From Paenibacillus roseus (GTDB lineage Bacteria; Bacillota; Bacilli; Paenibacillales; Paenibacillaceae): a DNA stretch of 64,000 nt. The notes beneath the pieces were generated by a model. The model worked only from the letters and a program-made list of their open reading frames with translations. It made no database searches and was not told the origin of the DNA. The DNA lies in NCBI RefSeq assembly GCF_016424485.1, contig NZ_JAELUP010000089.1:86957-150956 (forward strand). The letters are read 5' to 3'. Both the position numbers and the translations under genes were made by a program. Shown here one piece after another: positions 11,220 through 20,837 of this stretch (position 1 is its first letter; the number at the start of each line of letters is the position of its first letter).

Positions 11220-13004
11220 ATGAAGCTTTCCGACTATGTGATTGATTTTATAGGCAAGCAGGGGGTGAGCCACATCTTCGAGATGATCGGCGGAGCAATC
11301 GCCCATCTGCTTGACGCAACCTATGACCGGGAGGACATGGATTGCATATCGGTTCATCATGAGCAATCGGCGGCATTTGCCGCAGAGGGGTATGCGCGGG
11401 TAAACGGAAAGCTTGGCGTTGCCATGGCGACGAGCGGACCGGGCGCGCTCAATTTGCTTACCGGAATCGGAAGCTGCTACTTCGATTCGGTGCCTTCTTT
11501 GTTCATAACCGGACAGGTAAATACTTACGAATACAAGGGAGATCGTCCGGTCAGACAGATCGGATTTCAGGAGACGGATATTGTCAGCATTGTACGGCCA
11601 ATCGTCAAGTATGCGGAGATGGTCACCGATCCCGCACAGATTCGCTATCAGTTGGAGAAGGCTGTTTTTCTGGCAGGACACGGCAGACCCGGACCGGTAC
11701 TGCTTGATCTGCCGATGAATGTACAGCGGGCGGAGATTGAGCCGGATCAGCTGGAAAGCTTCTACGGCAGCAGCGAGCACCATGCGCTGCGTGTAACGCC
11801 CAAGCCGGTCAGCAGCCGTGACATCGCAAGGACACTGGAGCTGCTGGGGCAGGCCAGCCGTCCGGTTATTCTTGCCGGCGGGGGGATCCGGTCCGCTGAT
11901 GCGACAGCTGAGCTTCGTGAGCTGGTGGAGCGCACCGGCATACCGGTCGTGCATTCCCTGCTTGGACTTGACGCGCTCCCCGGAACTCATCCTGCAAGCG
12001 CAGGGCTAATCGGCTCTTACGGGAATCGATACAGCAATCTGACAGTGGCCAACAGTGATTTTCTGCTTATTCTCGGCTCGCGCCTGGATACCAGGCAAAC
12101 AGGGACGCTGCCGGAATCATTTGCCCGTGAAGCGGTAAAGGTGCATGTAGATATCGATGCCGCAGAGCTGAACGAGAAGGTGCGTGTTGATCTGGCCGTC
12201 CATGCGGATGTGAAGAGCTTTCTGACCCGACTGCTTAAAGCGCTGCACGACAGGCAGCCGAAAGATTACAAGCCATGGCACGGCGTCATCAGCAATTATA
12301 AGACCAGGTATCCGAGCGGGACGCCGGAGCTGGCATCCGGGGCTATCGAACCGAATCGCTTCATGGAACTGCTGTCGGACCGCAGCGCCGCCGGCGACTT
12401 GATCGTACTGGATGTGGGGCAGCACCAGATGTGGGCGAGCCAGTCGTTCCGCTTGCGGGAAGGACAACGGCTGCTCAATGCAGGCGGCATGGGAGCAATG
12501 GGCTTTGCGCTTCCGGCAGCGATCGGCGCAGCGAAGGCGGCTCCCGGCAGACGAGTCATTGTCATTGCCGGAGACGGTGGCATTCAGGTAAACATTCAGG
12601 AACTGAATACGGTCGCCAGACACGGGCTGCCGATCAAAATTTTCGTTATGAACAACAACAACCTGGGAATGGTGCGGCAATTTCAGGATATGTATTTCTC
12701 CGGACGCCGTCAGTCTACTGTAAACAGTTACAGTTGTCCGAATTTGCCAGCGATTGCACATGCCTATGGACTGAAAGCCTTTACGATTGATGATGTCAGT
12801 AAGGCCCCAGAGCAAATTGAAGCTGCCCTTCGAGCCGAAGGCAGTGTACTTGTTGAGGTAAAGCTGGCGCTTGATACAACGGTAACACCGAAGCTTGCCG
12901 TCCATCATCCGGTCGAGAATATGTCTCCTGAGCTTGCGCCGGGTGAGCTGGAATCGGTCATGATCATTGAGGCATGGAAGAAGCCGGACAGGGGGGGCGT
13001 ATGA
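11220..13004 (+). CDS. TPP-dependent enzyme of the acetolactate synthase family, possibly a sugar-branching YerE-like enzyme
   Basis: This 594-residue protein has the three-domain layout of acetolactate synthases: the catalytic glutamate region (HHEQSAAFAAEGYAR, near residue 48), a central FAD/nucleotide domain, and the TPP-Mg motif starting IAGDGGIQVNIQELN and closing at MNNNNLGM (about residues 450-480). It lies directly after the CDP-sugar genes and overlaps the next gene by ATGA, so a role in that pathway is more likely than branched-chain amino acid synthesis; no regulatory subunit is present. In Yersinia, YerE of this family adds a two-carbon acetyl unit to C4 of a CDP-3,6-dideoxy-4-keto sugar. 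That role here is inference. Confidence 0.8.
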   Translation: MKLSDYVIDFIGKQGVSHIFEMIGGAIAHLLDATYDREDMDCISVHHEQSAAFAAEGYARVNGKLGVAMATSGPGALNLLTGIGSCYFDSVPSLFITGQVNTYEYKGDRPVRQIGFQETDIVSIVRPIVKYAEMVTDPAQIRYQLEKAVFLAGHGRPGPVLLDLPMNVQRAEIEPDQLESFYGSSEHHALRVTPKPVSSRDIARTLELLGQASRPVILAGGGIRSADATAELRELVERTGIPVVHSLLGLDALPGTHPASAGLIGSYGNRYSNLTVANSDFLLILGSRLDTRQTGTLPESFAREAVKVHVDIDAAELNEKVRVDLAVHADVKSFLTRLLKALHDRQPKDYKPWHGVISNYKTRYPSGTPELASGAIEPNRFMELLSDRSAAGDLIVLDVGQHQMWASQSFRLREGQRLLNAGGMGAMGFALPAAIGAAKAAPGRRVIVIAGDGGIQVNIQELNTVARHGLPIKIFVMNNNNLGMVRQFQDMYFSGRRQSTVNSYSCPNLPAIAHAYGLKAFTIDDVSKAPEQIEAALRAEGSVLVEVKLALDTTVTPKLAVHHPVENMSPELAPGELESVMIIEAWKKPDRGGV

Positions 13005-14137
13005 TTGCGATCAGCTTGTGCATGATTGTCCGCAATGAGGAGAACAGCCTGGCTAAATGCCTGGCAGGCGTAGCAGGCATTGCCGATGAAATCATTATTG
13101 TGGACACGGGCTCAACGGATAAAACAAAGGAAATCGCCAAGAGCTTCGGCGCGAAAATATACGATTTTAAGTGGATTGATGATTTCGCCGCCGCTCGCAA
13201 TTACTCCTTCAGCAAAGCCACCAAGGAATATATTTTATGGCTGGATGCCGACGACACCATTGAAGAGAAGGACCAGAAGCTGCTGCGCGAACTGAAGACG
13301 ACGCTCGCCCCGGAGTACAACAGTGTAAGCATGCCGTACAATCTGGCCTTTGACGGGGAAGGCAATGTAGTCTCCTCGCTGCGGCGCAACCGCGTGGTCA
13401 GGCGGGACCGTCAGTTTCAATGGATAGGGCCGGTGCATGAATATCTGGCCGTGTTCGGCCCCATTTTCCCCAGCGATGCCTGCATCACGCATAAAAAGGA
13501 TAAGGAGCATACGGACCGCAATTTGCGCATTTACCGCAAGCGGGCCGAACAGGGAGAAGAATTCTCTCCTCGGGATTTATACTATTATGCCAATGAGCTT
13601 AGGGACCATGGCCTCAATGAAGAGGCGGTCGATTATTACGGGCGGTTTCTGAATACAGGCCAGGGCTGGATCGAGGACAATTTTCAAGCCTGCCTGAAAG
13701 GAGCGGAATGTTGGGCAAAGCAGGGCAACAAAGAGCAGGAGTTTCAGTGGCTATGCAAGACGCTGCTGTACGACAAGCCGCGTTCGGAGTTCAGCTGCCG
13801 ACTTGGCGCCTACCTGTTCGAACGCGGAGATTACAATCAGGCGGTGTACTGGTATGATCTTGCTTTGCGCCTGCCGGAGAACAAAGACAATATGGGCATG
13901 ACCAACAAAGCGGCGTCGACATGGCTGCCCCACCTGCAGCTTTGTCTTTGCTACGATCGGCTCGGACAGCATAAGAAAGCCAGCTACCATAACGAATTGG
14001 CGCTTACTTTCTATCCTTCACATCCGAGCATGCTCTACAACCGGGATTATTTCAAGGAACTGTTGGGCAATCAGTACGTGGAAATCAAGGCCGTAGGCAA
14101 AGGTAAAACGGAGGGTAAACATGAGTCCAGACGTTAA
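13001..14137 (+). CDS. Glycosyltransferase family 2 with TPR-like C-terminus
   Basis: The protein has 378 residues from the ATG at 13001, which overlaps the preceding stop as ATGA; a start 27 bases upstream is possible but inside the previous gene. GT-A motifs are ISLCMIVRNEENSLAKCL, IIVDTGSTDKT and ILWLDADDT. The C-terminal half is helical with repeat units such as AVDYYGRFLNTG and AVYWYDLALRLPE that fit TPRs. Overall it resembles the protein at 1085-2233 and may hold a protein acceptor while adding sugar. It overlaps the following gene by 17 bases, so it is firmly part of the operon. Confidence 0.88.
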   Translation: MIAISLCMIVRNEENSLAKCLAGVAGIADEIIIVDTGSTDKTKEIAKSFGAKIYDFKWIDDFAAARNYSFSKATKEYILWLDADDTIEEKDQKLLRELKTTLAPEYNSVSMPYNLAFDGEGNVVSSLRRNRVVRRDRQFQWIGPVHEYLAVFGPIFPSDACITHKKDKEHTDRNLRIYRKRAEQGEEFSPRDLYYYANELRDHGLNEEAVDYYGRFLNTGQGWIEDNFQACLKGAECWAKQGNKEQEFQWLCKTLLYDKPRSEFSCRLGAYLFERGDYNQAVYWYDLALRLPENKDNMGMTNKAASTWLPHLQLCLCYDRLGQHKKASYHNELALTFYPSHPSMLYNRDYFKELLGNQYVEIKAVGKGKTEGKHESRR

Positions 14138-14933
14138 TTTCGAGTATCCGCTTCAGCCCGCATCGCGATTTGGCTGGAGCAAGCCGGTGCATCCCCGTCT
14201 ATATGAAATTATTAATGAAGGCAGGGACCGTTACGCGGAACTGCTGCGGCATTTACTTGTTTATACGGATCAGTTGACGGCCATTGATCTGTATGCAAGC
14301 GACCCGCCATGGCGTCCGGTCTGGCTGAACTCCTGGTTCCCCGGACTAGACGCCGTTGCACTGTATGGAATTATTGGCCGCTACCGCCCCAAACGATACA
14401 TTGAGATTGGCTCTGGCAACTCCACCAAATTCGCCAAGCAGGCTATTGCAGATCAGCAATTGGATACACAGATCACTTCAATTGATCCCGCGCCAAGAGC
14501 TGAAATCGACGAACTGTGCGATGTGCTGATTCGCAGCGGCGCAGAGAGTGTGGACTTGAGCCTGTTCGAGACGCTGGAAGCGGGCGATATTCTGTTTGTG
14601 GACAGCAGCCACCGTTCCTTCATGAACTCGGATGTTACAGTCATTATGCTGGAGGTGCTGCCGTATTTGAAGCCGGGCGTGCTGGTTCAGTTCCATGATA
14701 TTTATTTGCCGCATGATTACCCGGAAGCCTGGACGAAGCGTTATTATAACGAGCAGTATTTGCTGGCTTCCTTCTTGCTTGGCGGGCAAGGCGGCTTCGA
14801 GATTGTATTTCCGAGCGCCTTTGTCGAGCATGACGCGGACTTGAGCGCTATTCTAAATCCATTATGGACTGCTGAACGAAGCATGAAGGTTGTCCCGCGC
14901 AACGGCGCTTCATTCTGGCTCCGAAAACAGTGA
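14121..14933 (+). CDS. Class I SAM-dependent methyltransferase-like protein
   Basis: The protein has 270 residues. The SAM-binding motif I is RYIEIGSGNSTKFAKQAI (about residues 91-108); an acidic motif (ITSIDPAP) follows at the second strand, and GDILFVDSSHRSF and VLVQFHDIYLP fit later strands. This is the pattern of the Methyltransf_24 type found in glycan clusters. It could methylate a sugar hydroxyl or amino group of the glycan made by the operon. GGAGGG precedes the ATG inside the end of the upstream glycosyltransferase gene, indicating coupling. The substrate is unknown. Confidence 0.75.
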   Translation: MSPDVNFEYPLQPASRFGWSKPVHPRLYEIINEGRDRYAELLRHLLVYTDQLTAIDLYASDPPWRPVWLNSWFPGLDAVALYGIIGRYRPKRYIEIGSGNSTKFAKQAIADQQLDTQITSIDPAPRAEIDELCDVLIRSGAESVDLSLFETLEAGDILFVDSSHRSFMNSDVTVIMLEVLPYLKPGVLVQFHDIYLPHDYPEAWTKRYYNEQYLLASFLLGGQGGFEIVFPSAFVEHDADLSAILNPLWTAERSMKVVPRNGASFWLRKQ

Positions 14934-14941
14934 GGTGAACG

Positions 14942-16150
14942 ATGAAAACGAGCATTGTCATTTTGACACATAACCAGCTCGCCATGACGATAGGCTGTCT
15001 GGAGAGCATACGTCGGCATACGCCGGAGGAACATGAAATCATCATTATTGATAACGGGTCTACCGACGGGACACCCGGCTATGCCCGGCTGCAGCCGGAT
15101 GTGATCTTGCATGAGAATAAAGAAAATCTCGGCTTCGCCAAAGGCTGCAATCAGGGGGTTGAGCTGGCGACCGGCGACAATGTGCTGTTTCTTAACAATG
15201 ATACGATTATGACGAAGGACTGGCTGAAAAATATGCTGCAGGCGCTGTACAGCTCTGAACATATCGGCATGGTCGGACCAGTGACGAATTATTCCAGCGG
15301 CCATCAGCGAATTCCGGTTACTTACACCGATCTGGCGGGGCTTGACGCCTTCTCCAAGTCTCATATCGAGGCCCATGCAGGGAGCAAGCTGTCGGTGCGC
15401 CGGCTCGTAGGTTTTTGCCTGCTTGTCAAGCGCACTGTGCTGGATGAGATCGGCGGGTTCGACGAACGGTTTGGCCTGGGCAACTACGAGGATGATGACC
15501 TGTGCCTGCGGGCAATTCGTCAAGGTTATGGCTTGTATGTAGCGATGGATTCCTTCATCCACCATTACGGGCACGCTACGATGAATCAGTTGCCAAGCGA
15601 CAATTTGAATACACTGCTGCAGCAGAATAGCAAGAAGGCGACGGAGAAGTGGGGCAATAATATTCATGAATTGATCTATCGGCCGGAGATATCGGTCAGC
15701 CTGTGTGTGGTGGCGCAGCAGGATGCGCAGCGGCTCCGTCATACACTTGCGACATGGATAGATGCAGTGGAGGAGACCATTGTCATCGTACCGGATGCAG
15801 ATGGAGAGGCGGCGGAGATTGCGGGACAGTATACGGACCGTGTGTTTGCTTTCTATGGGGAGGGAGATGGCGAGGAGGCATATCAGTTCGCGTTTGATCT
15901 GGCGACCAAGGATTTCGTGCTGTTTCTGGAACCGGGCGATGAGCTGGAAAAGAACGAACGCCGGAAGTTTTCCGGTCTGAAAATTTCGGTTGAGGATGCG
16001 GATATAGTCGTACTGCCAAGCGGAGAGAATGAGCAGCGCTTTATGGTACGCAAGGACAGTGGCTTTGCATCCCCTGACAGGCTGGAGGAGGACGCTGCAT
16101 ACGGAGGGTTAAGGTTGAATGCGGGCGTGACCGTCAGGAACAGATTTTAA
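14942..16150 (+). CDS. Glycosyltransferase family 2 with a degenerate second GT-like domain
   Basis: The protein has 402 residues. The first 240 form a complete rhamnosyltransferase-like GT2 domain: SIVILTHNQLAMTIGCLESI, IIIDNGSTDGT, LFLNNDT and the late ED motif YEDDDLCLRAIRQGYGLY. From about residue 250 a second segment begins SVSLCVVAQQDAQRLRHTL and runs through VLFLEPGDELE, echoing the start and the DXD position of another GT-A domain but without the DXD motif and too short to be active. It may be a decayed or structural domain. This is the last gene of the operon, eight bases after the methyltransferase-like gene. Confidence 0.87.
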   Translation: MKTSIVILTHNQLAMTIGCLESIRRHTPEEHEIIIIDNGSTDGTPGYARLQPDVILHENKENLGFAKGCNQGVELATGDNVLFLNNDTIMTKDWLKNMLQALYSSEHIGMVGPVTNYSSGHQRIPVTYTDLAGLDAFSKSHIEAHAGSKLSVRRLVGFCLLVKRTVLDEIGGFDERFGLGNYEDDDLCLRAIRQGYGLYVAMDSFIHHYGHATMNQLPSDNLNTLLQQNSKKATEKWGNNIHELIYRPEISVSLCVVAQQDAQRLRHTLATWIDAVEETIVIVPDADGEAAEIAGQYTDRVFAFYGEGDGEEAYQFAFDLATKDFVLFLEPGDELEKNERRKFSGLKISVEDADIVVLPSGENEQRFMVRKDSGFASPDRLEEDAAYGGLRLNAGVTVRNRF

Positions 16151-16332
16151 GAGAGTACGCATTATAAACATGATCCTCCAAATAAATACAAGCGAGGGCG
16201 CTTTCTATCGGGGAGCTTAAGCAACAGCTTCGCCAGACAGAGCGCCTTCATCCATAATCAGGTGGGACAAGCCGCCGGTTTTGGATATGGGTTTTGGATG
16301 TGATCCATTCGTTATGACTGTGATTAATTTTC

Positions 16333-16950
16333 TTAGGGTCGGGGCAGCATGCCTAGCCAAAGGAGATCAACAACTTCGGCTGCGGCCTCCCGGGTGGTCG
16401 CGCGCTGTTCCATGACAGGCTGGCGATTGCGGATCGTCAACGCCCCGGTGAAGACATGTGCGAGCAGCACTGGATCGCAGGGAGCGATCTGTCCGCTCAG
16501 GATTGCGTCATGGAACGCCTCGCCGAGCAGATGGTGAATGGCTGCTTCGCCGTCGCGGATTTTATGAATCTGCTCGTCGGTCAGACCAGCGGAAGCTTCG
16601 CGCATCATGGTCTCAAAATCCACATGGGCATTGCGCATATGGCCTTCAGCAATAGCAATCAGACGCTCGCGCAGAGGCTGGTCCGAGAGGATCAGCCTCT
16701 CAGTCTGCATGTAGGCAATTTGAAGTACGAATAGCAGCGCCTCCGTGAACAGCTCGGATTTGTTGTTGAAGTAATAGTAAATGCTCGCCTTGGTTACTCC
16801 GCATGCTTGCGCTACCGTCTCCAGTGATACTTTCTCAAAGCCCTGATCCATGAACAGGCGTGAAGCCGTGTGCAGAATTTGCGGCATCGTCTGGACATTG
16901 CCGGAGCTCTTGGGCCGTCCAGGCTTTCTCTTGGGTTGATATTCCGTCAT
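16333..16950 (-). CDS. TetR-family transcriptional repressor
   Basis: The protein has 205 residues. The N-terminal helix-turn-helix is plain (ILHTASRLFMDQGFEKVSLE, then VTKASIYYYFNNKSELF), preceded by a basic arm KRKPGRPKSSG. The C-terminal ligand domain resembles AcrR/TetR_C types. It is divergent from the MMPL transporter with about 126 bases between starts, the usual layout of a local repressor of an exporter. A candidate operator lies in that gap. Confidence 0.92.
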   Translation of the reverse strand: MTEYQPKRKPGRPKSSGNVQTMPQILHTASRLFMDQGFEKVSLETVAQACGVTKASIYYYFNNKSELFTEALLFVLQIAYMQTERLILSDQPLRERLIAIAEGHMRNAHVDFETMMREASAGLTDEQIHKIRDGEAAIHHLLGEAFHDAILSGQIAPCDPVLLAHVFTGALTIRNRQPVMEQRATTREAAAEVVDLLWLGMLPRP

Positions 16951-16985
16951 CGGCTTCCCCTTCCCTATATATAAAATTCAGGATT

Positions 16986-17018
16986 GATTAATTAACCTTC
17001 TGGTATATATAATTAATC
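16986..17018. promoter_or_regulatory. Candidate TetR operator in the divergent intergenic region
   Basis: A perfect 9-base inverted repeat GATTAATTA / TAATTAATC, with an inner ACC-TTCT-GGT palindrome at 16995-17004, lies between the divergent tetR-type and mmpL-type genes. The function is inferred from symmetry and position. Confidence 0.45.
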
Positions 17019-17076
17019 TTAGTAACAAGTTTATTTTAAACCAAAATGCCATGGAAGTGAAATGGAGGACTGGATT

Positions 17077-19293
17077 ATGCCGGAAAAATGGAGCAGCCTG
17101 GTGATTGGCACCCGCTCGCGCTGGATAACGCTGATTGTCTGGACTGTACTGGCTGTATTGCTTACTGTGCTGCTGCCGCCTGTCAAGGAACAAGAGCGGA
17201 ATAACGCTCCCAACCTGGAGACGAATAGCCCGTCGGTACTGGCAGAGCGGTTGATTAAAGAGCAATTTCCCGATTCTTCAGGGGTTCCGGCACTGGTCGT
17301 CTGGCATCGTGAAAGCGGGCTGACCGCTGATGACTATGCCTTGATTCAAAAACTGTCCGCCTCGCTTGAGAAAGCCCCGCTTGAGGCACAAGGGACGGTT
17401 GTCCCGCTGCATAAATTTCCACCGCAGGCGCTGCGGCAAATGTCGTCGGCAGATGCCTCTACTTTCGTGCAGCCGATTTTGTTTCAAGAGAATACGGCTA
17501 CGGAAATGTTGAAGGAAAGTCTAGTTGATTTTCAGGAGCGTACTCGAAACGAGGATGGTTCTGATCCGTTCTCAGCGGATATCCGGGACGGGAACTCGCT
17601 AAACGCGAGAATCAGCGGACCGGTCGGCATCTCGATTGACGCCACAGAATTGTTCCGCGGGGCAGACGTCTCCTTGCTGATTGCAACTGTGCTGCTTGTG
17701 CTCGTTTTGCTGTTGCTCATTTACCGCTCCCCGATTCTTGCCATTATCCCGCTCATTGGAGTAGGCTTTGCCTATCTGGTTACAAGCCCGCTGCTCGGCT
17801 GGATGGCTCGCGAAGGCTGGATTACAGTAGACGGGCAGGCGATATCCATTATGACGGTGCTGCTGTTCGGGGCCGGGACGGATTATTGCCTGTTCTTCAT
17901 CTCGCATTTCCGGCAGGAACTGCGAAGAGAAGCGGATAAGCGTGTTGCGCTTCGCAGGGCTTTCAAGGATGCATCGGGCGCCATCGCGATGAGCGGATTT
18001 ACCGTTGTATTGTCGCTGTTTGCACTGCTTGCCGCCAAATACGGCGCTTTTCACAGGTTTGCAGTGCCATTCAGCTTGTCGATTTTTATTATGGGTCTTG
18101 CCAGCCTGACACTGGTGCCGGCGTTGCTTGCTATTATCGGCAGAGGGGCATTCTTCCCGTTCATCCCGCGCACGGAAGCGATGGAACTGGAACATGCCCG
18201 CAAGAAGGGGAAAATCTATAAGCCGCATAAGCAGCAAGGAAGAATCGGAGCGGCTACCGGCCGTCTCGTCGTATCGCGTCCCTGGACGGTTGTCATCGTC
18301 TGTGTGGCGCTGCTTGGCGGACTTGCCGGGTTTGCTCCGCAAATCAAATTCACCTACGATTTGTTGTCGTCTTTTCCCAAGGATATGCCGTCACGGGAAG
18401 GCTTTGCCCTTATCAGTGAAGCGTATGAGCCCGGGGATCTTGCTCCAGTCACTGTCGTTGTGCAGACAGATAACAAACCGGTTGAAATCGGCAACCTGCT
18501 TGGCGGTCAGTCTTTCATCGGCCATGTGCCGGAACCCGTCGCCAGCCGTTCGGACCCGAACTTGCTGGCCTACAAGCTGTCTTTGAGCATCAATCCTTAC
18601 TCTCAGGAGGCGATGGACTATATTCCTGAGCTGAGAAGCGTTGTGGAGAAAGGGCTGACTGATGCGGGAATAGCTGATGCGGCGCAGAAGGTGTGGATTG
18701 GCGGACAGACAGCGGCTCAATATGATACCGAGCAGTTGACCATTCGGGATATGAGCGTCATTATGCCGCTTGTCATTGTGCTTATCATGCTGCTCCTGTT
18801 GGCTTATCTCCGCTCGATTACAGCGATGCTGTACCTGATCGGAACAGTGGTGCTTTCCTACGGATCGGCGCTTGGACTGGGCTGGATTATCCTTCACTAT
18901 GTGATGGGTGCGGACGCGATCCAGGGAGCGATCCCACTGTATGCCTTTGCCTTCCTTGTAGCCTTGGGCGAGGATTACAACATCTTTATGATTTCAAGCA
19001 TCTGGAGCAAGCGCAAAACAATGCCGCTTGCGCAGGCCATCCGCGAGGGCGTAGCCGAGACAGGCGGGGTAATCACATCGGCCGGGTTGATTCTGGCGGC
19101 GACTTTCGCTGTACTGGCGACATTGCCGATTCAGGTGCTGGTGCAATTCGGATTGATTACCGCAATCGGCGTGCTGCTGGATACCTTTGTCGTGCGGCCG
19201 TTCCTTGTCCCGGCGATTACTGCATTGCTTGGCAAGGCGGCATTTTGGCCGGGTAAAGCAGAACTTGTCGAAGAGCCTTCCGCTCAGACCTGA
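17077..19293 (+). CDS. MMPL/RND-family membrane transporter
   Basis: The protein has 738 residues from the ATG at 17077, which is eight bases after GGAGG at 17064-17068; the ATG at 17062 lacks a site. It has the twofold MMPL arrangement: one membrane segment, a large external loop, and a block of about five segments containing GAGTDYCLFF, then the same again with GEDYNIFMISS in the second block. The Asp-Tyr pairs in those segments are the proton-relay residues of MMPL proteins. It probably exports lipids or lipophilic drugs using the proton gradient. Control by the divergent TetR protein is likely. Confidence 0.9.
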   Translation: MPEKWSSLVIGTRSRWITLIVWTVLAVLLTVLLPPVKEQERNNAPNLETNSPSVLAERLIKEQFPDSSGVPALVVWHRESGLTADDYALIQKLSASLEKAPLEAQGTVVPLHKFPPQALRQMSSADASTFVQPILFQENTATEMLKESLVDFQERTRNEDGSDPFSADIRDGNSLNARISGPVGISIDATELFRGADVSLLIATVLLVLVLLLLIYRSPILAIIPLIGVGFAYLVTSPLLGWMAREGWITVDGQAISIMTVLLFGAGTDYCLFFISHFRQELRREADKRVALRRAFKDASGAIAMSGFTVVLSLFALLAAKYGAFHRFAVPFSLSIFIMGLASLTLVPALLAIIGRGAFFPFIPRTEAMELEHARKKGKIYKPHKQQGRIGAATGRLVVSRPWTVVIVCVALLGGLAGFAPQIKFTYDLLSSFPKDMPSREGFALISEAYEPGDLAPVTVVVQTDNKPVEIGNLLGGQSFIGHVPEPVASRSDPNLLAYKLSLSINPYSQEAMDYIPELRSVVEKGLTDAGIADAAQKVWIGGQTAAQYDTEQLTIRDMSVIMPLVIVLIMLLLLAYLRSITAMLYLIGTVVLSYGSALGLGWIILHYVMGADAIQGAIPLYAFAFLVALGEDYNIFMISSIWSKRKTMPLAQAIREGVAETGGVITSAGLILAATFAVLATLPIQVLVQFGLITAIGVLLDTFVVRPFLVPAITALLGKAAFWPGKAELVEEPSAQT

Positions 19294-19342
19294 TCACTGG
19301 ACCCGGTGGCGGTCATATGCTGGTTGGTTGATCGCAAGCAAG

Positions 19343-19373
19343 GCAGATTTCCCTTGGGAAATCTGCTTTTTTT
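19343..19373 (+). terminator. Rho-independent terminator after the MMPL gene
   Basis: An 11-base perfect stem (GCAGATTTCCC / GGGAAATCTGC) with a two-base loop is followed by seven T, 50 bases after the stop codon. Confidence 0.92.
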
Positions 19374-19489
19374 ACACTTCATAATCGTTTATAATGGTAA
19401 AGTCAAGCCGGAATTTGTCGAACTGACGGCTTCGCTGTCTATGGAAGCATGGTCAGCTCGTCAGGCTATGGAAGTGTGGAGGCGAAACT

Positions 19490-20728
19490 ATGAAATCCAG
19501 ATATTTGGCGGGAATGTCGCTGGCGGTGATGGCAGCTGGGTTTGCCGTTACGCTGGCACTGCCGGGCAACACCTTTGTTTTTCTGTTAAAGGGCGGATTT
19601 GAGGCGGGACTAGTAGGCGCTATTGCCGACTGGTTTGCGGTAACCGCGCTCTTTAGACACCCATTCGGCATCCCGATTCCCCATACCTCGCTAATTCTCA
19701 GAAACAAGGAGAAAATCGTGCAGTCGCTGATCTCCGCAATGGAGAATGAACTGCTGAACAAGCAAAGCATCGAAGCGAAGCTGCAAAAAATGAATTTGCT
19801 GCGTCTGCTCGGAATTTACCTCACGCAAATGATGGCAAAGAAAGCGACGCGGGTTGCGGTTGCAAACGGCTTGATCAAAGCTGTTCAGGAACTGCCGTTA
19901 GAAAAAGCGGTGCCGCTGCTGCAGTCCGGAGCAGCCTCCTACATCCGTCGCATGAATGCCCAGGATGCGGTGGAGCAGATGATCGGCGCGATGGTGATGG
20001 GCCGACATGACCAGAAAGCGCTCGACTTTGTGCTGAAGGAGACGCGGAGCTGGGCCAGCAAGCGGGATACGAGACAGATGCTCGGCAAGCTGGCGGCAGA
20101 GAAATTGTCCGAGATCAAGCTGGGCGGATTAATGGGCTTTGCTGTTCAAGCCTTCGGGGGCATGATGAGCGAAGAGAAGATGGGCGGCATGCTGCAAGAT
20201 ATGCTCCTGTCCGGAATTGATGATGTCATGAAGGAAGACAGTGCTGTCCGCGAGAAAATCCTGTACGAAATCCGAATTCGCCTGTTTGAATGGTCGGCAG
20301 ATGAGGAACGCTTACAGGCGCTTCAGCAGCAATTGGCAGACCGGATCGAAGGCGAGGCGGTAACGAATTTCCTGCTTGGCAGGCTGGAAGGTCTGCGCGC
20401 GCAACTTGTGCAAACGCTCGAAGAAGACCGGGACCGCGGCGGCAGAATGATCTTTCATCTGTATCGCTCCGTTATGCGAAGCCTCGGCAAGTCTCCTGAG
20501 ATGGTTGACAGGCTGGAAGCTCGACTGCTGGCAAGTCTTATTGAACTGGTCGAGAAAAATCACCATCGGATTGGTCAACTGGTAAAGGAAAATGTGGATC
20601 AGATGGATGATGCCGCACTGGTCAAAATGCTTGAGGACAAGGTAGGTCAGGATTTGCAGTGGATCAGAGTAAACGGAGCCATCTGCGGCTTTGTCGTCGG
20701 TATCGTACTGTCCCTGATTCAGTTGTAG
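19490..20728 (+). CDS. DUF445 family membrane protein
   Basis: The protein has 412 residues. The N-terminal segment LAGMSLAVMAAGFAVTLAL is hydrophobic, followed by the DUF445 signature region (GGFEAGLVGAIADWFAVTAL and RHPFGIPIPHT). The middle is long and helical, and the protein closes with a second membrane segment (AICGFVVGIVLSLIQL). This matches the YjiN/YheB-like families in length and layout. The molecular function is not established. It is a single gene with its own ribosome site (GGAGGCG). Confidence 0.88.
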   Translation: MKSRYLAGMSLAVMAAGFAVTLALPGNTFVFLLKGGFEAGLVGAIADWFAVTALFRHPFGIPIPHTSLILRNKEKIVQSLISAMENELLNKQSIEAKLQKMNLLRLLGIYLTQMMAKKATRVAVANGLIKAVQELPLEKAVPLLQSGAASYIRRMNAQDAVEQMIGAMVMGRHDQKALDFVLKETRSWASKRDTRQMLGKLAAEKLSEIKLGGLMGFAVQAFGGMMSEEKMGGMLQDMLLSGIDDVMKEDSAVREKILYEIRIRLFEWSADEERLQALQQQLADRIEGEAVTNFLLGRLEGLRAQLVQTLEEDRDRGGRMIFHLYRSVMRSLGKSPEMVDRLEARLLASLIELVEKNHHRIGQLVKENVDQMDDAALVKMLEDKVGQDLQWIRVNGAICGFVVGIVLSLIQL

Positions 20729-20837
20729 TCTATTCGTCCTTTTTTTCAAAACGGCCGGACTAAGAAAAGGTTCAGATTTGAAAGGCATGTAATGAAGCTC
20801 GGCTTAGGATCAACCTGATATTGAAAGGGCGAAGACT

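Noticed and set aside
11220..13004. Assignment as a normal biosynthetic acetolactate synthase (ilvB)
   Set aside because: No small subunit or other ilv gene is present, and it is embedded in a CDP-sugar operon; kept as family-level call with a YerE-like role as inference.
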